From an uncultured Eubacteriales bacterium (GTDB taxonomy: Bacteria > Bacillota > Clostridia > Christensenellales > Aristaeellaceae): 64,000 nt of DNA. The stretch covers positions 79,073-143,072 of the forward strand of contig ONJM01000006.1 in NCBI GenBank assembly GCA_900318145.1. Direction: 5' to 3'. The notes below the pieces were generated by a model, which did no database searches, was not told where the DNA came from, and saw only the letters and a program-made list of their open reading frames with translations. A program made the translations under genes and the position numbers. Each line of letters starts with the position of its first letter. The stretch's first letter is position 1. Shown here piece by piece: positions 33,012 to 43,200 of the stretch.

Positions 33012-34073
33012 ATGGCGGAAACCTACCGGCAGACAGCGGATCGGGTGTTGGCGATGCTGCAGCGCGCGGACGGAAACGATCCTTCCCGCGGCCATCTGAC
33101 CATGAACAACTGGGAATGGCCCACCGGCGTTGCCCTGTACGGGATTTACAAGACCTATCAGCAGAGCGGGGACAAATCCATCCTGGATTACCTGACGGGC
33201 TGGTACGACGATATGCTTTCCCGCCCGGAAAAGCCGCACCGGAACGTCAATACCGTAGCGCCGGTGCTGACGCTGACCTGCCTGTACGACGAAACAAAGA
33301 ATGAAAAGTATCTTCCGGAGATCGAAAGCTGGCTGGGCTGGGTGCTGAACGAGATGCCCCGCACGGAATACGGCGGGCTGCAGCACTGCACGGTATGGAA
33401 CAAGCATTACCAGCAGCTCTGGTGCGACACGCTGTTCATGGTCTGCCTGTTCCTGGCCAAGGCCGGCACGGTGTTGAACCGGCCGGAGCTGACGGAAGAG
33501 GCGGAGTACCAGTTCCTGATCCATATCCGGTACCTGCAGAACAAGGTGAACGGCCTGTTCTACCACGGATGGACCTTTGACCGCCGGCACAATTTCGCCG
33601 AAGCGTTCTGGGCCCGTGGCAACGCCTGGTTCACCGCCGCGGCCATCGAACTGTATGACATCACGAAGCGGGACAACGCTGCCATGCGGATGATCCGCAC
33701 CGCCTGGACGGACCAGGTGCTGGCCCTGTGGAAATACCAACGGGTGAACGGGCTGTACACCACGCTGATCGACGTGGAGGAAACCTACTGCGAAACCAGC
33801 GCCACGGCGGCGATCGCCTACGGTGTGCTGAAGGGGATCCGGCTCGGCTGGCTGCCGCAGGAGCCCTACCAGCAGATGGGCGCCCTTTCCGCGAGGGCGG
33901 TGCTGGATCAGATCGACGAAACCGGCGCGGTGCAGGGCGTATCCGGCGGAACGGGCATGGGCCACAACCTGCAGCACTACAAGGACATCATCGTGACGCC
34001 CACCGCCTACGGACAGGGGCTGACCTTCCTGATGCTGACGGAACTGATGATCCGGGACACACGGCCGGACTGA
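33012..34073 (+). CDS. GH105 unsaturated rhamnogalacturonyl hydrolase (YteR/YesR type)
   Basis: A 353-residue (alpha/alpha)6-barrel enzyme that hydrates and releases the delta-4,5-unsaturated galacturonate left at oligosaccharide ends by pectate or rhamnogalacturonan lyases. Recognisable family stretches are NWEWPTGVALYGIYK near 37-51, QLWCDTLFMVCLFLAK near 135-150 with the catalytic Asp, and FWARGNAWFTAAAIELYD near 200. No signal peptide, so it is intracellular. The start is ATG 33012, preceded by GGCGGGTGA; upstream in-frame codons run through the promoter and operator and are not translated. It is the first gene of the ten-gene operon. Confidence 0.9.
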   Translation: MAETYRQTADRVLAMLQRADGNDPSRGHLTMNNWEWPTGVALYGIYKTYQQSGDKSILDYLTGWYDDMLSRPEKPHRNVNTVAPVLTLTCLYDETKNEKYLPEIESWLGWVLNEMPRTEYGGLQHCTVWNKHYQQLWCDTLFMVCLFLAKAGTVLNRPELTEEAEYQFLIHIRYLQNKVNGLFYHGWTFDRRHNFAEAFWARGNAWFTAAAIELYDITKRDNAAMRMIRTAWTDQVLALWKYQRVNGLYTTLIDVEETYCETSATAAIAYGVLKGIRLGWLPQEPYQQMGALSARAVLDQIDETGAVQGVSGGTGMGHNLQHYKDIIVTPTAYGQGLTFLMLTELMIRDTRPD

Positions 34074-34105
34074 ACAAGACCTGAAAACGGAGAGAGGGGA
34101 CGCAA

Positions 34106-35062
34106 ATGACGACAAAGGCTGCGGAACGTCGTGCGGTGCACGGGACAGGGAAACAATACTGGCGCCGGCTGGGGAACGAAATCCGGCGGGACAAATGGCT
34201 GTACCTGCTGCTGCTTCCCGGGTTCATCTACTTTATTATCTTTAAGTACCTGCCGATGTTCGGCATCGTGATCGCGTTCGAGAACTACGTGCCGTATTCC
34301 GGCGTGCTGGGAAGCCAGTGGGTGGGAACGAAGTGGTTTGAATACTTCTTCGGATTCCCGGCCTGGACGAACTACCTGGCCAACACGCTGATTCTTTCCG
34401 TGATGAATATCCTGCTGTATTTCCCGGCTCCGATCATCCTGGCACTGATGCTGAATGAAATGCTGAACCTGCGGTACAAGAAAACACTGCAGACCATGCT
34501 GTACGTGCCGCACTTCATCTCCATCGTGATCGTGGTTTCCATCACCTTCGTGATGTTCGGACCCAGCGGAATCGTCTACAAGCTGACGCAGCAGCTCCTC
34601 GGGCATCCCATCAATTACATGGGAAGTCCGGATACCTTCCGCTGGATGATCATCGGGCAGACGATCTGGAAGGAAACCGGATGGGGCACCATCATCTTCC
34701 TGGCTGCCCTGACCAACGTGGACACCCAGCTGTACGAAGCGGCCATGGTGGACGGCGCGGGACGGCTCCGCCGCCTGTGGCACATCACCCTGCCGGCAAT
34801 CCGCTCCACGATCGTGCTGATGCTGATCCTGCGGATGGGCAGCGTGCTGGACACCGGCTATGACCACCTGATCCTGATGGCCAACCCGCTGAACCGGAAG
34901 GTCTCCCAGACCCTGGACGTGTTCGTGTACCAGCAGGGTATCCAGGCCGGCCAGTTCAGCTATGCTTCCGCCATCGGCCTGATGAAATCGGTCGTCAGCG
35001 TGACGCTAGTGCTGGCCTCCAACAAGGTCGCCCACCTGCTTGGCGAGCAGGGGTTGTATTAA
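34106..35062 (+). CDS. Sugar ABC transporter permease, LplB/YteP type (second importer)
   Basis: A 318-residue permease with about six helices, starting WLYLLLLPGFIYFIIFKYLPMFGIVIAF, the exact lead-in found in YteP/LplB proteins, and carrying the EAA loop QLYEAAMVDGAGRLRRLWHITLP (about 210-232). It shares organisation with the permease at 22.8 kb but differs in sequence, so the locus holds two separate importers. GAGAGGGGA precedes the ATG; it lies 32 bases after the GH105 gene and 16 before its partner. Confidence 0.9.
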   Translation: MTTKAAERRAVHGTGKQYWRRLGNEIRRDKWLYLLLLPGFIYFIIFKYLPMFGIVIAFENYVPYSGVLGSQWVGTKWFEYFFGFPAWTNYLANTLILSVMNILLYFPAPIILALMLNEMLNLRYKKTLQTMLYVPHFISIVIVVSITFVMFGPSGIVYKLTQQLLGHPINYMGSPDTFRWMIIGQTIWKETGWGTIIFLAALTNVDTQLYEAAMVDGAGRLRRLWHITLPAIRSTIVLMLILRMGSVLDTGYDHLILMANPLNRKVSQTLDVFVYQQGIQAGQFSYASAIGLMKSVVSVTLVLASNKVAHLLGEQGLY

Positions 35063-35078
35063 GGGAGGGGGAAGAAAC

Positions 35079-36029
35079 ATGAGCGAAAAGGCATTGGTCT
35101 CTCCCGTAAGCGGAAAGAAAATGAAGATTTCCTCCGGCCCGGTGGGCCAGAACAAAACCCCCGGCAGTATTGCATTCAATATCTTCAACTATACGTTTGT
35201 GACGCTGGTGGCGATCATTACAATCATTCCGTTCATCTACATCATCGGCGCTTCCTTCGCTACGGAATATGAAATCGCGACCCGGCCGATGTTCCTGATT
35301 CCGCAGGACGTGACGGTGAACGCCTACCGGTACATCTTCTCGTCCAGCAAGATCCTGCGTGGCTTCGGAAACAGCCTGTTCATCACGGTATGCGGTACGG
35401 CCATCAACCTCTTCTTTACGGTGACCATGGCCTACGCACTGAGCAAGACCCGCCTGCGGGGCAGAAACTTCTTCCTGAACATGGTGATTTTCAGCATGTT
35501 CTTCTCCGGCGGCATGATTCCCAGCTACATCGTGACCGCCAACATGCTGGGACTGAAGAACACCTACTGGTCCGTGCTGCTGCCCGGCGCCATCAGCGCC
35601 TATAACCTGATGATCGTCAAGAATTTCTTCCAGGGCATCCCCCAGGAACTGGAGGAATCCGCTTCCATCGACGGATGCACAGACCTGGGCGTCCTGTGGA
35701 AGATCGTGCTGCCGCTGAGCCTGCCGGTACTGGCTACCTTTGGCCTGTTCTACGCGGTGGGCCACTGGAACGCATACTTCGGCGCCATGATCTACATGAC
35801 CGGCGCGAAGGAAAAATGGCCGCTGCAGGTGCTGCTGCGGGAACTGATCATCATGAGCAACGGGACGGCGGGCGACCTGAACAACCTGGACCCCGAGTTC
35901 GTCCAGCCGCCGGAACAGTCCATCAAAATGGCCGTCATCGTGGTTTCCACGGTTCCGATCATGTGCGTATATCCCTTCCTGCAGAAGTACTTCGTCAAGG
36001 GCGTTATGGTCGGTGCGCTGAAAGGCTGA
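35079..36029 (+). CDS. Sugar ABC transporter permease, LplC/YtcP type (second importer)
   Basis: A 316-residue permease with an N-terminal cytoplasmic stretch, helix FNYTFVTLVAIITIIPFIYII, the EAA-loop region QELEESASIDGCTDLGVLWK and the conserved KYFVKGVMVGALKG tail. The start is ATG 35079 after AAGGGAGGGGG; a longer in-frame reading from 35040 overlaps the previous gene and is rejected. Together with the preceding permease it forms the channel for the binding protein encoded next. Confidence 0.9.
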   Translation: MSEKALVSPVSGKKMKISSGPVGQNKTPGSIAFNIFNYTFVTLVAIITIIPFIYIIGASFATEYEIATRPMFLIPQDVTVNAYRYIFSSSKILRGFGNSLFITVCGTAINLFFTVTMAYALSKTRLRGRNFFLNMVIFSMFFSGGMIPSYIVTANMLGLKNTYWSVLLPGAISAYNLMIVKNFFQGIPQELEESASIDGCTDLGVLWKIVLPLSLPVLATFGLFYAVGHWNAYFGAMIYMTGAKEKWPLQVLLRELIIMSNGTAGDLNNLDPEFVQPPEQSIKMAVIVVSTVPIMCVYPFLQKYFVKGVMVGALKG

Positions 36030-36102
36030 GAATCCAAACAAGGTTATCCGCGGCATGAAAACGCCGCAGGAAAATAACACAAACAAAAGGAGGAAAACCC
36101 AA

Positions 36103-37614
36103 ATGAAGAAACTGGCTGCCCTGATCCTTTCCGTGGCCCTGCTGCTCTCGATGATGAGCTTCGCCGCGGCGGAGGAACCTTTCGAGATCAGCATTATGCT
36201 GCCCGAGTTCCCCGCGGACATCGACTTTGTGTTTGAGAACAACCCCGTCCTGGAGAAGATCCAGGAGCTGAGCGGCGTGAAGCTGAACATCATCTTCAGC
36301 CCCAACTCCACCTACGGTGATTCCCTGAGCACCACGCTGGCGGATCAGAATCCCCCCATGCTGGTGGTCGCAACGGATGCCCGGGCTCCCATCATTATCG
36401 ATTCCGCCCGCGCCGGCGCTTTCCATGACCTGACCGAAGCGGTGAAGGATACGGAAAACTATCCCTACCTGGCTGCCGGCAGCGCCGCCATCTACAACAA
36501 CATTTCCGTGGACGGCCATGTGTACGGCATCTACCGGACCCGCGCGTTCCCCCGCGGCGGCGTTTACTACCGTCTGGACATCGCGAAGGAAGTCGGCTTT
36601 GACAAGGAAGTCAAGACCATCGACGACCTGACCGAACTGGCTGAGAAGCTGGCCGGCTACAGCGAAGACACCTATGCTCTGAATATGTGCTCCTACAGCG
36701 ACGGCACCATCAAGTACATCACCATTGCCTACGGCGCGCCGAACGCCTGGGGTGTGGACGAAAACGGCGACGTTTATCCTGCCCACAAGTCTCCTGCCTA
36801 CCTGGAAGGCCTGAAGTGGCTGCGCCACCTGTACGAAATCGGCGGCATCGATCCCAACTTCGCACAGATCTCCACCTCCGACTGGGACAACATCGAGCGC
36901 ACCAACAAGGCGTTCATGCGGTTTGACTGCCTGGACAACGCACACCGCCAGCAGGAATGGTTCGAGAAGGAAGCCGGCGTGGAAGAGCAGATCTTCCAGA
37001 CCGTGGGACCGGTAGCCAAGGCTGACGGAACCATTACCCACTGGGCACAGAGCAACGGCTTCAACGGCGAGATCCTCGTCATGAAGAGGAGCGTTTCCGA
37101 TGAAAACCTGCCCAAGGTCCTGAAGTTCCTTGACTGGTGCAACAGCTCCGAAGGACAGACCATCATCAACGCCGGCCTGCAGGGCCTGACCTACGAAGTG
37201 AACGACGCAGGTTTCCGCTACACCCCCGAAGACAAGGTTGATGAGTTCACCAAGAATTCCCAGATGTACCACAACAACATCAACCAGATGGGCATGGGCG
37301 TTCCCGGCAACCTGGAGAACCCCAAGTCCGATCCGTCCTACGGCAGGAAGACCCAGCTGCGTCAGCGCTATGAAGACCTGAACGCTGAACTGACCCAGTA
37401 CGCGGTGACCAATCCCTGCTATCCCTTCGTGAGCGAGACCTACACCGCATACGGCACCCAGCTGGACACGATCCTTTCCGACGCGGCTGTGCAGTTCATT
37501 GCCGGCATCATCGATGAAGACGGCCTGAAGGCTGCCTGGCAGGATTGGGAAGCCAACGGCGGCGCCAAGATCACTGAAGAATACAATGAAGCGTATCATG
37601 CTGCCCAGAACTGA
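36103..37614 (+). CDS. Extracellular oligosaccharide-binding protein of the second importer
   Basis: A 503-residue exported binding protein. The signal MKKLAALILSVALLLSMMSF continues AAAEEP, with cleavage expected after AAA and no lipobox Cys. The mature protein is of the LplA/YtcQ oligosaccharide-binding type (EFPADIDFVFENNPVLEKIQ at its start, YGRKTQLRQRYEDLNAELTQY near the C terminus). It is the only clearly exported product of the operon. The start ATG 36103 has AAAAGGAGG ten bases upstream. A hairpin follows the gene. Confidence 0.9.
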   Translation: MKKLAALILSVALLLSMMSFAAAEEPFEISIMLPEFPADIDFVFENNPVLEKIQELSGVKLNIIFSPNSTYGDSLSTTLADQNPPMLVVATDARAPIIIDSARAGAFHDLTEAVKDTENYPYLAAGSAAIYNNISVDGHVYGIYRTRAFPRGGVYYRLDIAKEVGFDKEVKTIDDLTELAEKLAGYSEDTYALNMCSYSDGTIKYITIAYGAPNAWGVDENGDVYPAHKSPAYLEGLKWLRHLYEIGGIDPNFAQISTSDWDNIERTNKAFMRFDCLDNAHRQQEWFEKEAGVEEQIFQTVGPVAKADGTITHWAQSNGFNGEILVMKRSVSDENLPKVLKFLDWCNSSEGQTIINAGLQGLTYEVNDAGFRYTPEDKVDEFTKNSQMYHNNINQMGMGVPGNLENPKSDPSYGRKTQLRQRYEDLNAELTQYAVTNPCYPFVSETYTAYGTQLDTILSDAAVQFIAGIIDEDGLKAAWQDWEANGGAKITEEYNEAYHAAQN

Positions 37615-37643
37615 CCGGTTTCCGGGCAAACGCTGAATACTCC

Positions 37644-37669
37644 GGGGCTGCCGCAGGCGCGGCAGCCCC
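37644..37669 (+). terminator. Attenuator-like hairpin after the second binding-protein gene
   Basis: GGGGCTGCCGC (37644-37654) pairs perfectly with 37659-37669 around AGGC. The following TCCTTCT is a weak T tract, so partial termination within the operon is more likely than a full stop. Confidence 0.6.
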
Positions 37670-37701
37670 TCCTTCTGAAACAGCAGGGAAGGAGAATACA
37701 G

Positions 37702-38502
37702 ATGAACCGCATTTATCAATGTTTTCCCGGGGGAAAGCACAAAGCCCTGACCATGAGCTATGACGACGGCCGCACGCAGGACCGCCGCCTGATAAGCATT
37801 TTCAACGAGAACGGCATCAAAGGCACCTTCCATCTGAACAGCGGCCTTTTTGAGCGGGGGGACCGGGTGCTTCCGGAGGAGATTCCTTCGCTTTACGCGG
37901 GCCACGAGGTAGCCTGCCACACCGTAACCCATCCGACGATCGCCCGCTGCCCCCTGCCGGAAGTGGCGCAGGAGGTGCTGGAAGACCGGAAATTCCTGGA
38001 GAAGCAGACCGGTTACCCGGTGCGGGGCCTCAGCTATCCGAACGGGTCCGTGACGAAGGACATCGAAAACCTTCTGCCGGCGCTGGGCATCCGCTATTCC
38101 CGGGTGGTGGGATCCTCCGACAGCTTTGCCCTGCCGGAAAACCCATACCGCTGGCAGGCGACCTGCCACCACAACCATCGCCTGCTGGAGCTGGGCGAAC
38201 AGTTCCTGGGCCTTTTCAAGAAGCAGTATCTGTACCTGATGTACGTATGGGGGCACAGTTACGAATTTGACGACAAAAACAACTGGGACCTGATGGAATC
38301 CTTCTGCCGGATGATGGGCGGGAAGGAAGATATCTGGTACTGTACCAATATTGAGTTCATGGACGCCATGGACGATTACGCCCGCCTGCAGTTCGCGGCG
38401 GACAACAGCTTCGTTTACAATCCCAACTGCAGGGACTGCTATATATCTGTCAATGACGGCACGGCGATCCGGATTCCCGCCGGAGAAACGGTGCAGCTCT
38501 GA
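37702..38502 (+). CDS. Polysaccharide deacetylase-family protein
   Basis: A 266-residue NodB-fold protein. The metal/catalytic Asp pair is in MSYDDGRTQD (about 18-27), the His pair in CHTVTHPTI (about 73-81) and the arginine/proline region in GLSYPNGS. Family members hydrolyse acetyl groups from sugars or amino-sugars with a metal ion. No signal peptide, so it may deacetylate imported pectin oligosaccharides inside the cell, complementing the two SGNH esterase modules of the operon; that substrate is inferred. GGAAGGAG precedes the ATG. Confidence 0.85.
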   Translation: MNRIYQCFPGGKHKALTMSYDDGRTQDRRLISIFNENGIKGTFHLNSGLFERGDRVLPEEIPSLYAGHEVACHTVTHPTIARCPLPEVAQEVLEDRKFLEKQTGYPVRGLSYPNGSVTKDIENLLPALGIRYSRVVGSSDSFALPENPYRWQATCHHNHRLLELGEQFLGLFKKQYLYLMYVWGHSYEFDDKNNWDLMESFCRMMGGKEDIWYCTNIEFMDAMDDYARLQFAADNSFVYNPNCRDCYISVNDGTAIRIPAGETVQL

Positions 38503-38528
38503 GAACAGGCTGATTCGGAGGAAAGCAT

Positions 38529-39599
38529 ATGGAAATATACCGCGACGCGGTGACCGGCTACGAAGTCCGCCGGTATACCGACGGGCCTGAAAGAAACGCC
38601 AAACTGTACTTCACCTGCGAAAACTTTTCCACGGACGACAAATACTTCTTCTTCATGAAGCAGCAGATGCAGGAGGGGATGAAGGAACTGTCCGGCGGCT
38701 GCTACCGGGCGGACGTGGAAACCGGCGAGATCTCGCAGGTGACGGATAATTCCTTCCGCGGCTTCGCGACGGACCGGGAGAAGAATATCGGCTATACCTG
38801 CAAAAATGAGACGGAAGTATACGCCGTGAACCTGGATGACAACTCCATGGTCAAAATCGGCGACCTGCCGAAGGGCGGCCAGATCACAGGACACCTGACG
38901 GCGGCGGACACCGGCCGGATCGCCTGCAGCTATCACCTGGCCAACAAGTATTACGGCCTGGTTATCATGGACCCCGGGAAGGAAGCGGAGGTCGTTTACC
39001 AGAGCGATTACCGGCTGGGACACGCGCAGATCTGCCCTTCGGATGAGAACCTGATTTTCTACATCCATGAGACGGAAGGGGACGCCTTCCAGCGGACATG
39101 GATGTTCGACGTGAAGGAACGGTATGTGCGGCCCTACTACGTGGAGCATCCCAGCGAATGGATCACCCACGAGGTATGGTCCTCCGACGGCACGGAAATG
39201 GCGCTGATGAAGCTGGACCCGGCAGGGCCGGTGGACGGCGCGAAGGGCGAATTCCATACCGGGAACATCATCATCGGCGACAAGGACGGAAGGCATTTTG
39301 ACGTGGCGGCCACCAGCACCCAGCTGCTGCATCCATGCATCAGCCGGGACCACAAATGGCTGTGCGCGGACCGGATCAGCTATCTGGGCACGAAGGTCCA
39401 GGAGGGCGTGGTGCTGATCGAGCGGGCCACAAAGAAGGCAAAGCTCATCGCCACCACCGGAAACTGCAGGACCGGCGCGGATCATCAGCATCCCTCCTTC
39501 AACCGGAAGGGAGACCGGATCCTCTTCTCCAATCCGGATGAAAACGGAAATGCCCAGGTGTGTGTGATCGACCTGAATCAGGTATGGAAGGACTGGTAA
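38529..39599 (+). CDS. Oligogalacturonate-lyase-like beta-propeller protein (PL22 type)
   Basis: A 356-residue predicted seven-bladed propeller resembling oligogalacturonate lyase. Blade-type repeats recur (YFTCENFSTDDKYFFFMKQ, YRADVETGEISQVTD, THEVWSSDGTEMAL), and GADHQHPSFNRKGDRILFSN near the C terminus contains the clustered His/Gln that bind Mn in PL22 enzymes. It would cleave short galacturonate-containing oligomers by beta-elimination in the cytoplasm, producing the unsaturated ends used by GH105 or 5-keto-uronates. Assignment is by pattern; a related non-catalytic propeller cannot be excluded. A GGAGG site overlaps the gap after the deacetylase gene. Confidence 0.75.
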   Translation: MEIYRDAVTGYEVRRYTDGPERNAKLYFTCENFSTDDKYFFFMKQQMQEGMKELSGGCYRADVETGEISQVTDNSFRGFATDREKNIGYTCKNETEVYAVNLDDNSMVKIGDLPKGGQITGHLTAADTGRIACSYHLANKYYGLVIMDPGKEAEVVYQSDYRLGHAQICPSDENLIFYIHETEGDAFQRTWMFDVKERYVRPYYVEHPSEWITHEVWSSDGTEMALMKLDPAGPVDGAKGEFHTGNIIIGDKDGRHFDVAATSTQLLHPCISRDHKWLCADRISYLGTKVQEGVVLIERATKKAKLIATTGNCRTGADHQHPSFNRKGDRILFSNPDENGNAQVCVIDLNQVWKDW

Positions 39600-39605
39600 G
39601 CGTTT

Positions 39606-40274
39606 ATGCCCGCAATTTATATTATCGGTGACTCAACGGTTGAGGATAACAAGCCCCCGTTCCGGGGCTGGGGATGGGCGCTGCCGCGCTATGTGAAGGA
39701 AGGGGTGGAGGTGCGGAATCACGCCCTTTCCGGCCGCAGCACCCGCAGCTTCCGGGAGGAAGGCCTCTGGGATCCGGTTGAAAAAGGACTTTCCGCCGGG
39801 GACCTGCTGCTGATCCAGTTCGGCCACAACGACGAAAAGGACGACGAGCGTCATACGGATCCGGAGACCACCTATCCGGAAAATCTTCTTCGCTACTGCA
39901 GGACCGCGCAGGAAAAAGGCGCGCAGCCCGTGCTGCTGACACCGGTTTCCCGCCGCTTCTTCGTGGGCGGCGGTTCCATGCTCTACACCCACGGGGAATA
40001 TCCCCGGGCGGTGCGGAAGCTGGCTGCGGAAGAGGGGATTCCCCTGATCGACCTGAAGCAGGCGAGCCGGGATCTCTACCTTTCCCTCGGGGAGGAAAAA
40101 ACGGCGGAGCTGTTCGTGCGGCTCGCGCCCGGCGAAAACCCCGATTTCCCGGAGGGACACGACGACAAGACCCATTTCAACGCGTACGGAGCGGACATGA
40201 TCTGCAGGCTGGTCACGGCCGGAATGCGGCAGATTCCATGCTGCGCGGCATTCCTGAAGGATGAGGATGCGTAA
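39606..40274 (+). CDS. Rhamnogalacturonan acetylesterase-like SGNH hydrolase
   Basis: A 222-residue CE12-type esterase. All SGNH blocks are present: GDSTVED (catalytic Ser, residue 9), LSGRSTRSF (Gly), FGHNDEKDDE (Asn) and DDKTHFNAYGA (Asp and His). It removes acetyl groups from galacturonate of rhamnogalacturonan, needed before other enzymes can act. Unlike many characterised members it has no signal peptide, so it works on imported fragments. The ATG is seven bases after the previous stop and its 3' end overlaps the next gene by a few bases, indicating translational coupling. Confidence 0.9.
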   Translation: MPAIYIIGDSTVEDNKPPFRGWGWALPRYVKEGVEVRNHALSGRSTRSFREEGLWDPVEKGLSAGDLLLIQFGHNDEKDDERHTDPETTYPENLLRYCRTAQEKGAQPVLLTPVSRRFFVGGGSMLYTHGEYPRAVRKLAAEEGIPLIDLKQASRDLYLSLGEEKTAELFVRLAPGENPDFPEGHDDKTHFNAYGADMICRLVTAGMRQIPCCAAFLKDEDA

Positions 40275-43200
40275 CACATTTTATTATCACCAGGGATGGC
40301 GTTTCCGCTCGGCGGACGTTTTCCCGATGGCGAAAGCGCTTGAAAAGTGCAGGGACAGCAGCGGACACCTGCCCACGGATCCGGACTATGACGACCGGGA
40401 CTGGGAGCAGGTGACGCTGCCCCATACTTTCAACGGAGGAGACCTGTTTTCCGTGCCCATCGAAGACGGCGGAAGCGGACAGAAACGCACCTGCGCGTTC
40501 TACCGGAACACGCTGGAGATTCCTGCCGCCCAAAGCGGAAAGCGGGTCCTTCTCACGTTTGAGGGAGTGCGGCAGACCTGCTGTGTGTACGTGAACGGCC
40601 GGTTGGCCGGGATCCATGAAAACGGCGTCGGTCCCTTCGGGTTCGACATCACGCCGTACCTGAAGCCATCCGGGAAAAACTGCATCGCGGTCGCGACGGA
40701 CAATACCTCCACACGGAACATCCCTTTCTGCATAGCGGAGACACCCAACGCGCCGGGTGCCGAACCGGGCACTTTTCTGCAGAGCCAGGAGGAACAGGTG
40801 CCTCCGGAACAGGAGGGCGTCGGGTTTCAGTGGAACTGCAACGACTTCAATCCTTCGATCGGCGGACTTTCCCAGCCGGTGCGCATTCACTTCAAGGACG
40901 GGCTTCACCTGACGCTGCCGCTGTACGCAAACCTGCAGAGCCGGGGCGCGTATATCTATGCCGACAGCTTTGAACCGGAAAAGCATACCGCGCGGATCCA
41001 CGTGGAAGCGGAGATCCGGAACCTGACGCAGGAACCCGCTGCCTGCCGCGTGCAGGCGCGCATCCTCTCGCCGGAAGGACGGGAAACGGCATGCTTTGCG
41101 TCCGGGGAGGAGACGGTTCCGCCGGCCGGGGCGTACTGTCCGCCGGTTTCCATGGTTCCGGAGGACGCCTACCGGTACGAGGCGGAGACGGGACGATGGA
41201 TTCCGCAGGCGGAGGACGAAGTCCTGCCGACCCGTACGGATTCCTTCGGGACAAAGGTGATTCACTTTTCCGCGGCGGTCGGAGGGCTCGAATTCTGGGA
41301 TCCCGCCCGTCCTGCACTGTACCGGGTGGAGCTGACCCTGACCGGGAACGGCGAAGAACGGGACCGGGAGGAAATCATTACCGGTTTCCGGGAGACCGGA
41401 TACGATCCGGACCGGGGCATCCTGATCAACAGAAAACCGGTATGGCTGCGGGGATACGCCCAGCGGGCATCGAACGAGTGGGCGGGCAGCGGCATCGTTC
41501 CGGAATGGATGCATGACCGGGACGCCCGGTGGATCCGGGAAAGCAACGCCAACCATATCCGGTGGATGCACGTGGCCGCGTGCAAGACGGATATCCGGGC
41601 CTGTGACCGGGCGGGCATCGTATGCACCCAGCCGGCGGGAGACAAGGAGAAGGAAGCGTCCGGCCGGCAGTGGGACCAGCGGGCGGAACTGATGCGGGAT
41701 ATAATCATCGCCTACCGCAACCATCCGTCCATCCTGTTCTGGGAAGCGGGAAACAACTCAATTTCCGCGGAGCACATGCGGGAAATGCGGCTGCTGAAGG
41801 AGAAACTGGATCCCCGCGGGGGCCGCTTTATGGGGTGCCGGACGATCAACACGGAGGACGTGCTGGCGGAAAGCGAGTACGCCGGGACCATGCTGAACCG
41901 CCACGCCGCCAGGTTTCTGGCGGAGCACGGGCCGGTTACGGAGACGGAGTACAGCCGGGAGGAAGCGCCGCGCAGGGTATGGGATGACTATACCCCGCCG
42001 GATTACGATTACCGGAACCGGTACCTGGGCAAGGGCGGAAGAAAGCAGAAGGGGCTGGATTTCTACGACCTGACGAGTGAAGACCTGGCCCTGGCCAACG
42101 CCCGGGGATACAGCGAATTCTTTTTTGACCGCATTGGCGGCGCTTCCGGGAAAAATCTTTACAGCGCCTGCGCGGCCCTGTGCTGGACCGATTCCGCGCA
42201 GCACGGGCGCCAGAGCTGGAGCGAAAACGGGCGCATGAGCGGGCGCGTGGACGCTGTCCGGGTGAAGAAACAGAGTTTCGATGTATTCCGGGTCATGCAG
42301 AGCACCCGTCCGGCTGTGAAAATCCTGGGCCACTGGAACTATCCGCAGGAAGGACCGGACAGCTACCGGGCCTTTGAAAAGCGGTTCAACGGGAGCTGGT
42401 GGGAGGAAACGGAAGAAACAGTCCGCCGGGATCCGAAACGGAAGACGGTTTACTGTATCGCCAGCTACCCGGTGGCAAAGGTGGTCCTGCGCGTCAACGG
42501 ACAACAGGCCGGCTGCTGCGAAAAACCGGAGGACGGATTTGTATTTGTTTTTCCCGATGTGGATGTGACCCAAAGCGGCGCGGTGGAAGCGGAAGGCTAT
42601 GATATTACAGGCATGCCGGTATGCGCGGACCGCATCGAAACCGCCGGGGAACCCGCGGCGATCAAGCTGGAAATGCATACCGCACCGGAGGGCTGGAAGG
42701 CGGACGGAGCGGACCTGTGCTACGCGGACGTCACCGTTACGGACGGACAGGGACGGACCTGCCCGCTGGCGGACATGCGGATCGATTTCCGGGTGTACGG
42801 CCCTGCCGAATTCCTGGGCGGATACAACAGCGGACGGTTCGACGGAAACGGACGGCAGGACAGCGTGGCCGGGAAGGCCTGGGTTTTCGCGGAATGCGGG
42901 ACGAACCGGGTGCTGCTGCGCTCCGCGCGGACGCCCGGCAGGATCCGCCTGACCGCCACCGCGGCAGGGCTGCCGCCCGCGGAAGCGGCGGCGGAGACGA
43001 TCCCCTGTGATCTGAACCCGCTGGTGCCGGAGATTCCGGCGCTGCGGGAGGCGGATATTTATCCCGCGGAGGAAAACCGGACCGCGCCGATTCCGGAGCT
43101 GGACCGGATAAAGTATGTTCCGGAGGCAGAAAACTACTGCAAGATCCTGGTGAATGGCCAGGAACCGGACTTCCGGGGCGTGCGGGCCGTGAACCGCGGC

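Noticed and set aside
36004-38256. A 750-codon minus-strand open frame opposite the second binding protein and deacetylase
   Set aside because: Antisense shadow with no domain-like pattern; the plus strand has a signal peptide and NodB motifs.
40328-40348. An AAAGCGCTT sequence resembling the LacI-type operator
   Set aside because: It lies inside the coding part of the large GH2 gene and misses the flanking bases shared by the two real operator copies.
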